Below are positions 9,288-18,658 of a stretch of DNA of 64,000 nucleotides, one piece after another. The DNA lies in assembly GCA_026004775.1 (NCBI GenBank), contig BPJU01000001.1, positions 62,001-126,000 on the forward strand. The letters run 5' to 3'. The position numbers were made by a program, and so were the translations under genes. The stretch is from Pirellulaceae bacterium (GTDB taxonomy: Bacteria; Planctomycetota; Planctomycetia; Pirellulales; Pirellulaceae). The notes beneath the pieces are model-generated. The model saw only the letters and a program-made list of their open reading frames with translations. It searched no databases and was not told the origin of the DNA. Position 1 is the first letter of the stretch. Each line of letters starts with the position of its first letter.

Positions 9288-10268
9288 TTACTGGGCTGCC
9301 GGGGCTTTTTCGGCCGGACGAGCCAAACCCGTTGCCCGACGCCCCGGATGGGCTTCCGCCTCCCGCACAATGTGCAGGAACAGCTCTTCGAGTGTTGTGG
9401 TAGGATGCTCCATCGCCAGCAACTCGCCTCCGTGCCGAGCAATCACGGCGCGGATCTCGTCTTCGGCCTCCTTGGGCAAGCCGCGAGCGCGGATCTGCGT
9501 CACGTCCTGAACGGTCAGGAGCGTATCGACTCGTCCCAATTCCTTCAGCTCGCCTTGGTGCAGAATGGCAATGCGGTCGCAGACATCCTGCACATCCGCC
9601 AGCAGGTGGCTGCACATCAGCACCGTCTTGCCCCGCGCTTTTAGCTCCAAGATCAGATCCTTCATTTGCCGCGTGCCAATCGGGTCCAACCCGGTGGTCG
9701 GTTCGTCGAGCAACACCAGTTCCGGGTCGTTGATCAGCGCTTGGGCCAGCCCGATACGGCGAGCCATCCCTTTGGAATATTCTTTGAGCTGCCGGCGCTT
9801 CGCCCAACCCAGCCCCACCAGTTCGATCAATTCCGCCACGCGTGCGCGCCGCTGTTTGGCCGGCATGTTGAACAGCCGCCCATAAAAATCCAAAGTCTCC
9901 TCGGCATTCAGGAACCGATATAAATACGACTCCTCGGGCAGATAGCCCACCCGCTGCTTGTTCTCCACGTCCGTGGCATCACGCCCGAAAACAATGGCCT
10001 GGCCGCTGGTCGGGAACAAAAGCCCCAACAACAATTTGATGGTGGTACTCTTGCCCGACCCGTTGGGCCCTAACAAGCCGAAAATCTCGCCCCGGTAAAC
10101 CTGTAGGTCCAGCGCTTTAAGAGCCCGGACTTTTTGGCGGCCCCAGAAATCCCGGTACACCTTAGTCAGCCCGCGCGTTTCGATTACGACCTCCGATGAG
10201 GTTTCCGCAGCGGTGCTCGACGCCGCCTGCTGGTCGGTGTTGCCCGCTTGCCCAGTCGATACGCTCAT
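9288..10268 (-). CDS. ABC transporter ATP-binding protein
   Basis: 326 aa. Energises the permease encoded downstream. Walker A is GPNGSGKST (about 67-75), the Q-loop region is VGYLPEES, the signature is YSKGM (about 164-168, a common variant of LSGGQ in CcmA/NatA-type ATPases), and Walker B with D-loop is [12 protein letters not shown] (about 184-195). A switch histidine follows in MCSHLL. The first 25 residues are Ser/Ala/Thr-rich and probably disordered. The C-terminal 80 residues resemble the regulatory tail of ABC-2 ATPases. The ATG at 10268 has AAGG about 9 bases upstream. First gene of a three-gene operon; folC starts divergently about 315 bp away. Confidence 0.93.
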   Translation of the reverse strand: MSVSTGQAGNTDQQAASSTAAETSSEVVIETRGLTKVYRDFWGRQKVRALKALDLQVYRGEIFGLLGPNGSGKSTTIKLLLGLLFPTSGQAIVFGRDATDVENKQRVGYLPEESYLYRFLNAEETLDFYGRLFNMPAKQRRARVAELIELVGLGWAKRRQLKEYSKGMARRIGLAQALINDPELVLLDEPTTGLDPIGTRQMKDLILELKARGKTVLMCSHLLADVQDVCDRIAILHQGELKELGRVDTLLTVQDVTQIRARGLPKEAEDEIRAVIARHGGELLAMEHPTTTLEELFLHIVREAEAHPGRRATGLARPAEKAPAAQ

Positions 10269-10582
10269 TGCTTGCACCTTAGTAACAAGGACAAAACGAT
10301 TACCTCCCCTTCCGGGGGATAGTCTTTTCTGCCACCTTCATGGCTGCGGCCGGAACAAGTCGTCTGGAGGCGCCGCAGCTTGATACGAAGGTGACCGGCA
10401 ATTGGTTCGCCAGCCACTCTCGGCTAAACTGCTCGCTTGCGTATCCGGCTTCTGGTTCAACTATAAAAGCCGCCGGAGCCTTCCGCAAGGATCATCACGT
10501 GGCCGCCAGGGCGGCAAAGCCGTGGCGGGGGGCGGAGCCCTTCAGTGCGGGAACCGTGCGGCTTGAGCGAGATGTGCGATTT

Positions 10583-12079
10583 ATGACAACCCCGCGAATT
10601 GCCAGCGACCCGTCGACCGACAGAGCCTATCAAGAGGCCTTGGGTTTTCTTTGGCAGCGTATCAATTACGAACGAACGGCGCCGGCGACGTACCCGGCAG
10701 CCGATTTTCGTTTGGCGCGGATGCACCGCCTGATGGCACTTCTGGGCGATCCGCATCTGGGACTGCCGGTAGTCCATGTTGCGGGCACAAAGGGCAAGGG
10801 CTCGATATCGACGATGGTTGCCGAGGCGATTCGCCGCAATGGGCTGCGCGTAGGACTCTACACATCACCCCACCTGGAACGGATTGAAGAGCGGTACGTG
10901 TTGGATGGTCGGCCATGCCTTCCCGCCGAACTGGTGCGGCTGGTCGAGTGGGTTCGGCCGGCTGTCGAACAACTGGACCGTTGGGCAGCCAGTCGGGGGG
11001 AGCGAGGTGCGACGTTCTTCGAGATCACGACAGCCATGGCCTTCGGTTACTTCGCACACCAAGGCGTTGATCTGGCGGTCCTGGAAGTAGGAATGGGCGG
11101 ACGGCTGGACTCGACCAATGTCTGCCGTCCGGAACTGTGCATCATCAGTGCCATCAGCTTCGATCACACGCGGCAGTTGGGCAATACGCTCTCGGCCATC
11201 GCTTCCGAGAAAGCCGGCATCATCAAGCGGCATGTGCCGGTGGTGACCAGCGTGCGCGATGAGGAACCGCTCCAAGTCATTCGCCACAAGGCTGCCGAAC
11301 AACAGGCGCCGCTGTATGAGCTGGGGCAGGCCTTCGCTATCCGGCTGTTGACTGAAAGCGATACCCTGACGCAGGAGCAGTTGGAGTTGGGGGGCGGCGA
11401 TGGGTTTACCTATCACGAGCCGCCGCAGGGGCCGCCTCTGGGCAGGCCGCTGCGCCTGTCGATGTTAGGAGCGCACCAGTGTGAGAACGCGGGCGCCGCT
11501 CTGGCCGCCTTGAGGCGGCTGGGTGAGCGAGGTTGGCCGATCAACGAGGCGACGGCCCAGCGGGCTGTTGCCGAAACTCGCGTGCCGGGGCGCCTGGAAT
11601 TGGCCGCGGTACACCCCGCTGTGCTACTGGACGTGGCACATAACCCGGCCTCGATCGCGGCCCTGGTGAAGGTAGTCCGCCGGTTGCCTGTCGGTGCGTG
11701 GACCTTTGTGGTGGCGTTCAGCCGGGACAAGGACATCCCGGCGATGCTGAGAACCTTGTTGCCAGTGGCCCGAGCTCTGGTTATCACGCGGTTTACGACC
11801 AACCCGCGAAGCGCTCAGCCGGAAAAGGTGGCTGCCATGGCCCGCCGCTTGACCAGCGAAATAAATGTCACGCCCAACATATACACCGTCGAAGACCCGC
11901 ACCAGGCTTGGCAAAAAGCCTGGTCACAGGTGGAAAGCGGCGGCGGAATCTGTGTGACTGGTTCGTTTTTCTTGGTGGGCGAACTCCGCCAGCGCGTGCT
12001 GGCTGAGGTACCGCGGCGGCCGGATGTGGCTCCACTGCCGGCCCAGGAACCTTCCTGCGACAAGCTGGCAGCCATGTAA
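10583..12079 (+). CDS. folC: Folylpolyglutamate synthase / dihydrofolate synthase
   Basis: 498 aa. Ligates glutamate to dihydropteroate or folate with ATP. The P-loop VAGTKGKGS is at about 66-74, followed by the expected MVAEAIRRNGLRVGLYTSPH, the EITTAMAFGYFA segment, VLEVGMGGRLDSTNV, and SFDHTRQLGNTLSAIASEKAGI with the family's His and Lys. The C-terminal ligase domain has VPGRLELA and LDVAHNPASI. The upstream in-frame region (10340-10582) is Ala/Arg-rich without similarity, so the ATG at 10583 (weak GAGCGAG upstream) is chosen. It stands alone and converges on rnpB. In a bacterium with H4MPT genes it may also act on related pterins; that is speculation. Confidence 0.93.
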   Translation: MTTPRIASDPSTDRAYQEALGFLWQRINYERTAPATYPAADFRLARMHRLMALLGDPHLGLPVVHVAGTKGKGSISTMVAEAIRRNGLRVGLYTSPHLERIEERYVLDGRPCLPAELVRLVEWVRPAVEQLDRWAASRGERGATFFEITTAMAFGYFAHQGVDLAVLEVGMGGRLDSTNVCRPELCIISAISFDHTRQLGNTLSAIASEKAGIIKRHVPVVTSVRDEEPLQVIRHKAAEQQAPLYELGQAFAIRLLTESDTLTQEQLELGGGDGFTYHEPPQGPPLGRPLRLSMLGAHQCENAGAALAALRRLGERGWPINEATAQRAVAETRVPGRLELAAVHPAVLLDVAHNPASIAALVKVVRRLPVGAWTFVVAFSRDKDIPAMLRTLLPVARALVITRFTTNPRSAQPEKVAAMARRLTSEINVTPNIYTVEDPHQAWQKAWSQVESGGGICVTGSFFLVGELRQRVLAEVPRRPDVAPLPAQEPSCDKLAAM

Positions 12080-12119
12080 CGACCGGTTCCGGCTGGTCAA
12101 GTGGAGTGCGGCTGAAAAA

Positions 12120-12520
<401 letters not shown>

Positions 12521-12557
12521 AAACATACCATACCGCGAATACGGCATCGCTACTATC

Positions 12558-12586
12558 ATTATACGATCGGCTCTGTTGGCAGTTGA
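12558..12586 (-). promoter_or_regulatory. Likely promoter of rnpB
   Basis: On the minus strand a perfect TATAAT (12558-12563) lies 17 bases downstream of TCAACT (12581-12586, 3 of 6 matches to TTGACA). Predicted transcription would begin about 30 bases before the mature RNase P RNA 5' end, leaving a short leader. Confidence 0.55.
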
Positions 12587-12683
12587 CGGCGTCTCGAAAA
12601 AGCCGCAGTCTCGGCCGAACGCCAACCGCCCCCAAGGGGCTCACTGCCGCTGTCGACTGCCGACACCACAGATAGGTGCGGCC

Positions 12684-13997
12684 GTGAACAACACAGCGCT
12701 TGCCATCCAATTTTTCCTTCAGGTCGCTGTCATTCTGGCGGTTTGCCGCCTGGTAGGCTACGTGGCTCGTCGCTGCGGGCAGCCTCAGGTGGTGGCCGAA
12801 ATGATTGCGGGAGTGGCTCTAGGACCGTCGTTCTTCGGCTACTGGTGGCCGGAAGCCCAACAGTGGCTTTTTCCCTGGGATCCATCGCAAACGATCCGAG
12901 ACTCACAAAGCTACCTCTACCCGGCATCCCAATTGGGTTTGGCGTTGTACATGTTTATTGTGGGGCTGGAGTTTCGAGTGGAAATCCTGCGCGTGCGCTG
13001 GCGTGCCTCGGTGGCCGTCTCGCTGGCTGGGATGCTCGCGCCTTTCCTGCTCGGTGCCCTGTTGGGGGCTTGGATGCATGCCCACACCCGCCTGTTCTCG
13101 CCTCAGACGGAGCGTTACGCGGCGATGTTGTTTCTGGGGGCGGCACTCTGCATCACCGCCTTCCCGATGCTGGCACGCATTATCCATTTTCATGGATTGG
13201 CCGGGACCACCATGGGCACGGTCGCCCTCGGGGCGGGCGCCATGGACGACGCGTGCGCCTGGTGTTTGTTGGCCGTAGTGCTGGCCGGATTCGATGAAAG
13301 CTGGCACCAGGCTCTGGTGACCATCCTGGGGGCGGTCGTGTTCGTGACGACCGCCGTACTTGTTCTCCGCCGCCTGCTGTTGCGGTTCAGGCAATATTTC
13401 CTGCGTGAAGAACAGCTTACCGATACCGGCATGGCGCTGGCTTTGGCCGTTATGGCCCTGATGGCCTGGGCCACCGACTCGCTCGGACTGCACACGGTCT
13501 TCGGGGCTTTTGTCGCCGGGGCGATCATGCCGCGAGGCGCTATTGCGCGCCAGCTCGCCGAGCGCCTCCAGCCACTGACCGTCGCCCTCTTGCTGCCCCT
13601 GTTCTTCGTCTACTCGGGACTCAATACCCGTATTGGACTGCTCGATACGCTTGAGGCGTGGGGCTTGTGCGCGTTGGTGCTGGCCGCGGCGATCGCCGGC
13701 AAGGGGATCGCCTGTGCGGCGGCGGCCCACTGGTCCGGTTTGCGAGCACCCGATGCGCTGGGTGTGGGGATCCTGATGAACGCCCGCGGTCTGATGGAGC
13801 TGATCATTATCAACATCGGACTGGAACGAGGGGTCATCAGCCCGGCTCTTTTCGCCATGCTCGTCATCATGGCTGTGGTCACTACCCTCATGACCGGCCC
13901 GCTATTCCGCCTCTGGGTAGCGCCTCACCGAGAACTGGACCAGTGTGCCTCGGGACATCCGGCTCCGGACGTCTCCTCACCGACCCTCCCAACCTAA
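12684..13997 (+). CDS. Cation:proton antiporter (CPA2 family)
   Basis: 437 aa, about 11-12 hydrophobic helices, inner membrane. Family features: CGQPQVVAEMIAGVALGPS near residue 35, YMFIVGLEFR near 95, and GAGAMDDACAW near 195, whose DD matches the paired Asp site of electrogenic CPA2 exchangers. Also VFGAFVAGAIMPRG and PLFFVYSGLNTRIGLLDT. There is no C-terminal TrkA/RCK domain, so it is shorter than KefB/KefC. The GTG at 12684 is taken as start because family similarity begins at NNTALAIQFF; upstream in-frame sequence overlaps the rnpB promoter region. Likely Na+/H+ or K+/H+ exchange; ion not determinable here. Confidence 0.88.
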   Translation: MNNTALAIQFFLQVAVILAVCRLVGYVARRCGQPQVVAEMIAGVALGPSFFGYWWPEAQQWLFPWDPSQTIRDSQSYLYPASQLGLALYMFIVGLEFRVEILRVRWRASVAVSLAGMLAPFLLGALLGAWMHAHTRLFSPQTERYAAMLFLGAALCITAFPMLARIIHFHGLAGTTMGTVALGAGAMDDACAWCLLAVVLAGFDESWHQALVTILGAVVFVTTAVLVLRRLLLRFRQYFLREEQLTDTGMALALAVMALMAWATDSLGLHTVFGAFVAGAIMPRGAIARQLAERLQPLTVALLLPLFFVYSGLNTRIGLLDTLEAWGLCALVLAAAIAGKGIACAAAAHWSGLRAPDALGVGILMNARGLMELIIINIGLERGVISPALFAMLVIMAVVTTLMTGPLFRLWVAPHRELDQCASGHPAPDVSSPTLPT

Positions 13998-14358
13998 ACC
14001 GCTCTTGCCGACCAGCTCGTCGTCCCAGAAATCCAACCTCGATTTCGCAAAAAATCGCCAACCTCGACACCGCCACCAAGTGGACAGTTAGTTTTTTGCA
14101 AATTGTGCTAGTGCCTAAAAATTGGGCAACCGACGGCTGCTTATATTCTGTGCATTAGTGCTTTTCGAGTGTGCAATCCCGGTTTTGTGTCATAACTTGT
14201 ATTTGCGCAATAACTTGTGAGTTGCCTCTTGACTTGCTGCTAGCATTGGGGCGGGAGTCGGCCGGAAAGTTCACGGCGGGTGGTTTAACCGAGGGCCCCT
14301 AGTGGCTTCTGGCCGCCGAAGGAAGGACCAGCTTTAGTAGGAAAGCGAGTCACGGGTG
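13998..14358. other. Regulatory intergenic region upstream of the RHH gene
   Basis: AT-richer than its neighbours and without a gene. It holds a pair of direct repeats (listed separately) and, at about 14140-14155, a TATATTCT segment that could be a -10 element, with no convincing -35. Confidence 0.35.
14192..14218 (+). repeat. Direct repeat pair ATAACTTGT, possible operator
   Basis: ATAACTTGT occurs at 14192-14200 and again at 14210-14218, 18 bases start to start. Ribbon-helix-helix proteins often bind tandem half-sites upstream of their own gene, and the next gene encodes such a domain. The link is inference. Confidence 0.3.
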
Positions 14359-15015
14359 ATGAACCAGCCAAAACCTTCTCCAGGTGGCACTAGCACTGCC
14401 GGGGCCCAAGGCCCGCCGGCGGCGATGAGTCGATCAGAGCAGCGTATGCGGTTTCGGGCGACGAGTTCGGAGGTTGGCAAGTCGGTGCAGGCGGATACGA
14501 CGGTCGAGCAGCGCATGGGCGCAGCGACGGGCGGCGCGGCTGGCAGCCCTATAGGTTCTGCAGCGCGCCCCGGTTCTTCGGCTGCGCCGTTACAGGAGCG
14601 TTTAGAGGAGTGTCGGCGCGTTGCCAAGATTCTCTACGACCAGTCGCCCCATTGGTTGGTGTTTTTCCGCGAGATCTTGGGAGTCGACGGCGTCGTGGCG
14701 CGGCTTTTCCCAAGTGGGCAGGAGCGGCAGGCGTTCGAGCAGTCCGAGCATGCGGCGGAGATCCGCGCCATGCTGCACCAACTGCGCAGCGCCGCTGATG
14801 ACGAGACGCATCCGTCCGAACCTCTGAGGATGATCACCGTGCGACTACCGGCCTCGGTTCACGAGTTCGTCCGCGCTCAAGCCAGGGCGCACGGCATGAG
14901 CATGAACCAATACTGTATCAGCCGCTTATTGCAGTGGGGGCAGGTAGGCGAAAAGCCGCGCGGCAGCGAACGCGACACCTCGGAACCAGCCCGCAAAAAG
15001 CCTCGTCCCAAGTAA
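14359..15015 (+). CDS. Ribbon-helix-helix (Arc/HicB-like) domain protein
   Basis: 218 aa. The first 75 residues are Ser/Gly/Ala/Pro-rich and probably disordered. A middle helical part (residues 80-145) includes LEECRRVAKILYDQSPHWLV. Near residues 160-190 the segment MITVRLPASVHEFVRAQARA, then HGMSMNQYCISRLL, has the strand-helix-helix pattern of the MetJ/Arc superfamily and of the C-terminal HicB DNA-binding domain. The tail is basic (ARKKPRPK). No toxin partner is adjacent: the neighbour on each side is metabolic, so a toxin-antitoxin role is not supported. Probable DNA-binding regulator. The ATG is preferred to the GTG one codon upstream. Confidence 0.65.
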   Translation: MNQPKPSPGGTSTAGAQGPPAAMSRSEQRMRFRATSSEVGKSVQADTTVEQRMGAATGGAAGSPIGSAARPGSSAAPLQERLEECRRVAKILYDQSPHWLVFFREILGVDGVVARLFPSGQERQAFEQSEHAAEIRAMLHQLRSAADDETHPSEPLRMITVRLPASVHEFVRAQARAHGMSMNQYCISRLLQWGQVGEKPRGSERDTSEPARKKPRPK

Positions 15016-15156
15016 CGGTCGATCGTGGCCCAACGTTATAGAGCAATCCGAAAACCGGTTCGAGGGCCTATCGATAAGCGGACCAAGAGCGGTTATCGGA
15101 TAGGCAGACAGCGTGGGGGGGAAATTGGTTTGGCTCGTGGCACCGGCGTCGAGAAT

Positions 15157-15186
15157 CAAGCGGCGGCGGCCATCCGCCGCCGCTTG
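15157..15186. terminator. Perfect 13-bp hairpin between convergent genes
   Basis: CAAGCGGCGGCGG pairs perfectly with CCGCCGCCGCTTG around a four-base loop (CCAT). No long T tract follows on either side. Its position between two convergent genes suggests a bidirectional transcription end. Confidence 0.5.
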
Positions 15187-15224
15187 TCTTCCTGCCAGAG
15201 GAGAATCGTTGCCCTTCGACACGT

Positions 15225-16133
15225 CTAGCTGCGTTCGGCCAGCAGGGCATCATGGACACGCAGCAGCAGCGCCTTCGTAGCGCGGATGCCGGCGAATTCG
15301 TCCAGCTTGCTTCCCTCGTACTCGATACCCACATAACCGCGGTAACCGGCGTCCAGCACGATGCGCATCATCCGGAAATAATCGGTATGGATTTCGTTGC
15401 CCTGTTCGTCGAAATCATGACTCTTGGCACTGACCCCTTTGGCAAACGGCATCAATTCCTGCACGCCCAGATATCGGTCGTAATCGCCGAAGTTGCCAAA
15501 ATCGGGCAGAGTACCGCAGTTCGGCAGGTTTACCATCCGGATCACGCCGGCCAGCCATTTGCCGTTAGAGGAAAGACCGCCATGATTCTCCACGATCACG
15601 TTCAAGCCCATGGGGGCCGCGAATTCGCACAGCCGCCGCAATCCGTCGGCCACCAGCTTCTGTTGCTCTTCGAACGAGCCGCGCGAGGCGGCGTTGACGC
15701 GGATCGAATGGCAGCCGAGCGCTTTGGCCGCCTCCACCCACCGGTAATGATTCTCCACGGCCTGAAGCCGCTTCGATTCGTCCGGGTCACCAAGTTGTCC
15801 TTCGCCGTCGATCATAATCAGCAAGCTGCGCACACCCAGGTCGTCGGCTCGTTTTTTCATCTCCGAAAGATAGGCCTGGTCGCGCGCCTTGTCCTTGAAA
15901 AACTGATTGACATATTCCACCGCATCCAGCCCGAATTGTTCTTTGGCCACGCGGGCAAAATCCAGGTGATTCAGTTGGCCGCCGAACAGTGCTCGATGCA
16001 GCGACCATTCGGCCAGCGAGATGCGGAACAGGGGAGGCTTTTGTTGCTGTGCAGCAGCCGACCACCCGGCCCAAACCGCCACGGTACCGGTTGCTCCGGC
16101 GGCAAGGAATTCGCGGCGCGAAACGGTTCTCAT
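15225..16133 (-). CDS. Tat-exported sugar phosphate isomerase/epimerase-like protein
   Basis: 302 aa. The twin-arginine signal [20 protein letters not shown] (SRREF) is followed by an Ala-rich cleavage region near AAAQQQ, so the folded product should be exported. The rest is an AP-endonuclease-2-like TIM barrel: [11 protein letters not shown] at the start, [44 protein letters not shown] with the metal Glu and His, [23 protein letters not shown] and YVGIEYEG near the end. Such exported isomerase-like proteins are abundant in planctomycetes; the substrate is unknown. The ATG at 16133 has AGGAG 7 bases upstream. Converges with the RHH gene. Confidence 0.85.
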   Translation of the reverse strand: MRTVSRREFLAAGATGTVAVWAGWSAAAQQQKPPLFRISLAEWSLHRALFGGQLNHLDFARVAKEQFGLDAVEYVNQFFKDKARDQAYLSEMKKRADDLGVRSLLIMIDGEGQLGDPDESKRLQAVENHYRWVEAAKALGCHSIRVNAASRGSFEEQQKLVADGLRRLCEFAAPMGLNVIVENHGGLSSNGKWLAGVIRMVNLPNCGTLPDFGNFGDYDRYLGVQELMPFAKGVSAKSHDFDEQGNEIHTDYFRMMRIVLDAGYRGYVGIEYEGSKLDEFAGIRATKALLLRVHDALLAERS

Positions 16134-16273
16134 GGTATGACTCCTCTTTCCAGTCTCGCTCAATGTCCCCCGTCAGTCTTACAGTTGCCCGGGTACCGCC
16201 GGCCAGAGCTGATCCCGCGGCACCCAGCAGCTCATTACACCCGTTCGCCGCGTTGCTGGCAACCGGGCAGAGC

Positions 16274-16302
16274 TGGCCGCGGGGGCCGCTACGGGTTATA
16301 CT
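16274..16302 (+). promoter_or_regulatory. Candidate promoter upstream of hflX
   Basis: TATACT at 16297-16302 matches the -10 consensus at five of six positions. TGGCCG at 16274-16279 is a weak -35 at 17-base spacing. It lies about 90 bases before the hflX start. Confidence 0.35.
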
Positions 16303-16395
16303 GTTCGATAGAAAGGCGGTCCGCCGGCTCGACCCAAGCCGGCTTCGTGAAAGTTTCTTCGGCGACAAATAACGATAAGGAGGTGTAGCGCGGCA

Positions 16396-17712
16396 GTGCA
16401 CGAACGACAGCGGCGAGAGTCGTTGGTTCAGGAACGGGCCATACTGGTACGCGTCCTGCTGGCGACCGAGAATACCAGCGAAGAGGATCCGCTGGAAGAA
16501 CTAGCGGGTTTGGCAACCACTGCGGGAGTGTGCATTGTAGGGCGGCTCTGTCAAAAACGCGACGCTCCAGACGCGCGGACTTATCTGGGAAGGGGGAAGG
16601 CCGAAGAGCTGCGGGATCTGGTGCAGAAAAGCAAAGCGGATGTGGTGCTTTTCGATAACGATCTTTCTCCGGCTCAGACCCGCAATCTGGAGAAACTGCT
16701 GCATGTGAAGGTACTGGATCGCACGGAGTTGATCCTGGACATTTTCGCCACGCGCGCCCGCACCCACGAAGCGCAGTTGGCCGTCGAGCTGGCCCAGTTG
16801 GAGTACTCCTTGCCGCGTCTGAAACGCATGTGGACGCACCTGTCCCGGCAAACCATGGGTGTTGGAATGCGGGGCCCGGGTGAGAAACAGTTGGAAGTCG
16901 ACCGCCGTTTGGTCGAAAAACGGATTCATGACTTGCGCCAAGAACTGCGGCAGATCGAAAAGCGCAAGGAACGGATGGTGGCTTCCAGGCGAGGTACGCG
17001 AACCGTGTCGCTGGTGGGCTATACCAACGCCGGCAAGAGCACTTTGATGAACGCGCTTACCGATGCCGGTGTGGAGGCGGCCGATCGACTCTTCGCCACC
17101 CTGGAAACCCGTACCCGCCGCTGGCAGCTTCCCAGTTGGGGACCGGTGCTGTTGAGTGACACGGTGGGCTTCATCCGCAATCTGCCCCACCACCTGATCA
17201 CCAGCTTCAAAGCGACGCTGGAGGAGGCTCGTCAAGCCGACCTGCTGCTTCACGTGGCTGACGCTTCGAATCCGCAAGTCACCGAACAGATAAGTGCCGT
17301 GTACCGAGTGCTGGAAGAGATCGGCATCGATACGAAGGAGACATTACTGGTATTGAACAAGATCGACCGCTTGAACTCTCCGGTGGTGCTCGACAGCCTA
17401 CTGCGGCGATATCCGCTTGCCATACCGGTCAGCGCCCGTACTGGCCAAGGACTGGATCGTTTGGCTCATCGAGTCAGTGAAGCGTTGAGCCGGTCGTTCT
17501 GTGATATTGATGTGGAAATGGGGGTCGACAACGGCTGGGCCATGGCCTATCTGGCCGTGCATGGCGAGGTACTTTCGCGCCGCTTCCATGATGATCAGCG
17601 GGTGACGTACCATTGCCGTCTGCCGATCGAGTTTCTCGGGGCACTGGCACGCCATCCGCAGGTGGTGGTGCGCCCGCATGAAAGCTCCGCCGCAGTCGAA
17701 GAGGTAGCTTAG
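16396..17712 (+). CDS. hflX: Ribosome-associated GTPase HflX
   Basis: 438 aa. HflX binds 50S/70S ribosomes and splits or rescues stalled ones. The N-terminal HflX domain carries TYLGRGKAEEL (about 62-72) and FDNDLSPAQTRNLEK, then the glycine-rich linker MGVGMRGPGEKQLEVDRR (about 154-171) and a coiled coil. In the GTPase domain G1 is GYTNAGKST (208-216), G3 is DTVGF (255-259), G4 is NKID (321-324) and G5 is PVSARTG. It starts with GTG, with AAGGAGG about 12 bases upstream. The SDR gene follows after 8 bases, so the two are probably cotranscribed. Length is normal for the family. Confidence 0.96.
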   Translation: MHERQRRESLVQERAILVRVLLATENTSEEDPLEELAGLATTAGVCIVGRLCQKRDAPDARTYLGRGKAEELRDLVQKSKADVVLFDNDLSPAQTRNLEKLLHVKVLDRTELILDIFATRARTHEAQLAVELAQLEYSLPRLKRMWTHLSRQTMGVGMRGPGEKQLEVDRRLVEKRIHDLRQELRQIEKRKERMVASRRGTRTVSLVGYTNAGKSTLMNALTDAGVEAADRLFATLETRTRRWQLPSWGPVLLSDTVGFIRNLPHHLITSFKATLEEARQADLLLHVADASNPQVTEQISAVYRVLEEIGIDTKETLLVLNKIDRLNSPVVLDSLLRRYPLAIPVSARTGQGLDRLAHRVSEALSRSFCDIDVEMGVDNGWAMAYLAVHGEVLSRRFHDDQRVTYHCRLPIEFLGALARHPQVVVRPHESSAAVEEVA

Positions 17713-17720
17713 GAGAGCCG

Positions 17721-18548
17721 GTGCGGGTGAGGCGATGGGTGCGGCCAAGACGCCGGCAAATAGCCGGCGGGCGGTGGATCGTCACGGGAGCCTCACGCGG
17801 CATCGGTCAAGCTCTGGCCGAGTGCGCCGCTGGGCGCGGCGCCCGGCTCCTGCTGGTCGCACGTTCGGCTGACAGGCTGGAACGACTCGCCCAGCAATTG
17901 GCCGCCACAGCCGAGGTCCACTACCTGGCGGGTGACCTGACCGAGCCCCAGTTCCGCCAGCAGATCGGCGACTGGGTGGGGAAAAATTGGGCCGGTTGCG
18001 ACGTACTGATCAACAATGCCGGGGTCGGTTCGTACGGTCCGCTGGCCGAGGCACCGGAGAGCCGTTTGCGGGCGGTGATGGAGCTGGACTTCTTTGCGCC
18101 GATCTTGCTGGCCCAGCGGCTGCTGCCTTGGCTGAAGCAGGGCCGCGATCCGCTGATCGCCAACATCGGTTCGGTTCTCGGTTACTGTGCCGTTCCCTGG
18201 AAGGCCGAATACTGTGCCGCCAAGGCGGCCCTGCGGATGGCTGTGGATGCATGGCGGGCCGAACTAGCCGGGTCGGGAGTCGACGTCCTGTTGGTATCGC
18301 CGAGCACAGTGGAGACGTCGTTTTTCGACCACTTGGCCGCCGGCAGCCACCCGCCGCATAAACGCCGTGGCGCCTCACCCCAGTGGATAGCCCTCCAGAC
18401 GCTCAAAGCCATCGAGCATCGCCGTTCGGAAGTGGTGCTTACCTGGGAAGCACGGGCGCTTGTCTGGGTAAGTCGATTTTTTCCGGCCCTCTTACGCTGG
18501 GCGAACGCCGTCTATGCCCGCCGCTGCAACCGGCTGCACCAGCCATAA
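17721..18548 (+). CDS. Short-chain dehydrogenase/reductase (SDR)
   Basis: 275 aa, Rossmann-fold NAD(P)-dependent oxidoreductase. The cofactor motif is VTGASRGIG (about 21-29), with NNAGVG near 95-100, catalytic Ser in NIGSVLGY, and the active-site YCAAK near 155-160. SPSTVET follows, as in classical SDRs. The C-terminal helix-rich region (HRRSEVVLTWEARALVWVSR) resembles the membrane-near tail of DltE/YqjQ-like SDRs. It starts with GTG 8 bases after the hflX stop, preceded by AGGAG. The N-terminal 15 residues are Arg-rich. Substrate unknown. Confidence 0.87.
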   Translation: MRVRRWVRPRRRQIAGGRWIVTGASRGIGQALAECAAGRGARLLLVARSADRLERLAQQLAATAEVHYLAGDLTEPQFRQQIGDWVGKNWAGCDVLINNAGVGSYGPLAEAPESRLRAVMELDFFAPILLAQRLLPWLKQGRDPLIANIGSVLGYCAVPWKAEYCAAKAALRMAVDAWRAELAGSGVDVLLVSPSTVETSFFDHLAAGSHPPHKRRGASPQWIALQTLKAIEHRRSEVVLTWEARALVWVSRFFPALLRWANAVYARRCNRLHQP

Positions 18549-18658
18549 GCTAAAGTTGCTGTGGGCACACTCCACCCGGATGCGTCGGATTCGGGGGTAG
18601 TGAGCCGGCTCGAGTCGAAGGTGACGAGCGACCCCAACGCAGGAAGGTGTTTGCGGTT

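Noticed and set aside
14359-15015. HicA/HicB toxin-antitoxin pair
   Set aside because: No HicA-like gene is next to the ribbon-helix-helix gene.
15252-16388. 378-aa plus-strand frame opposite the isomerase-like gene
   Set aside because: Antisense to a well supported Tat-exported protein; no motifs of its own.
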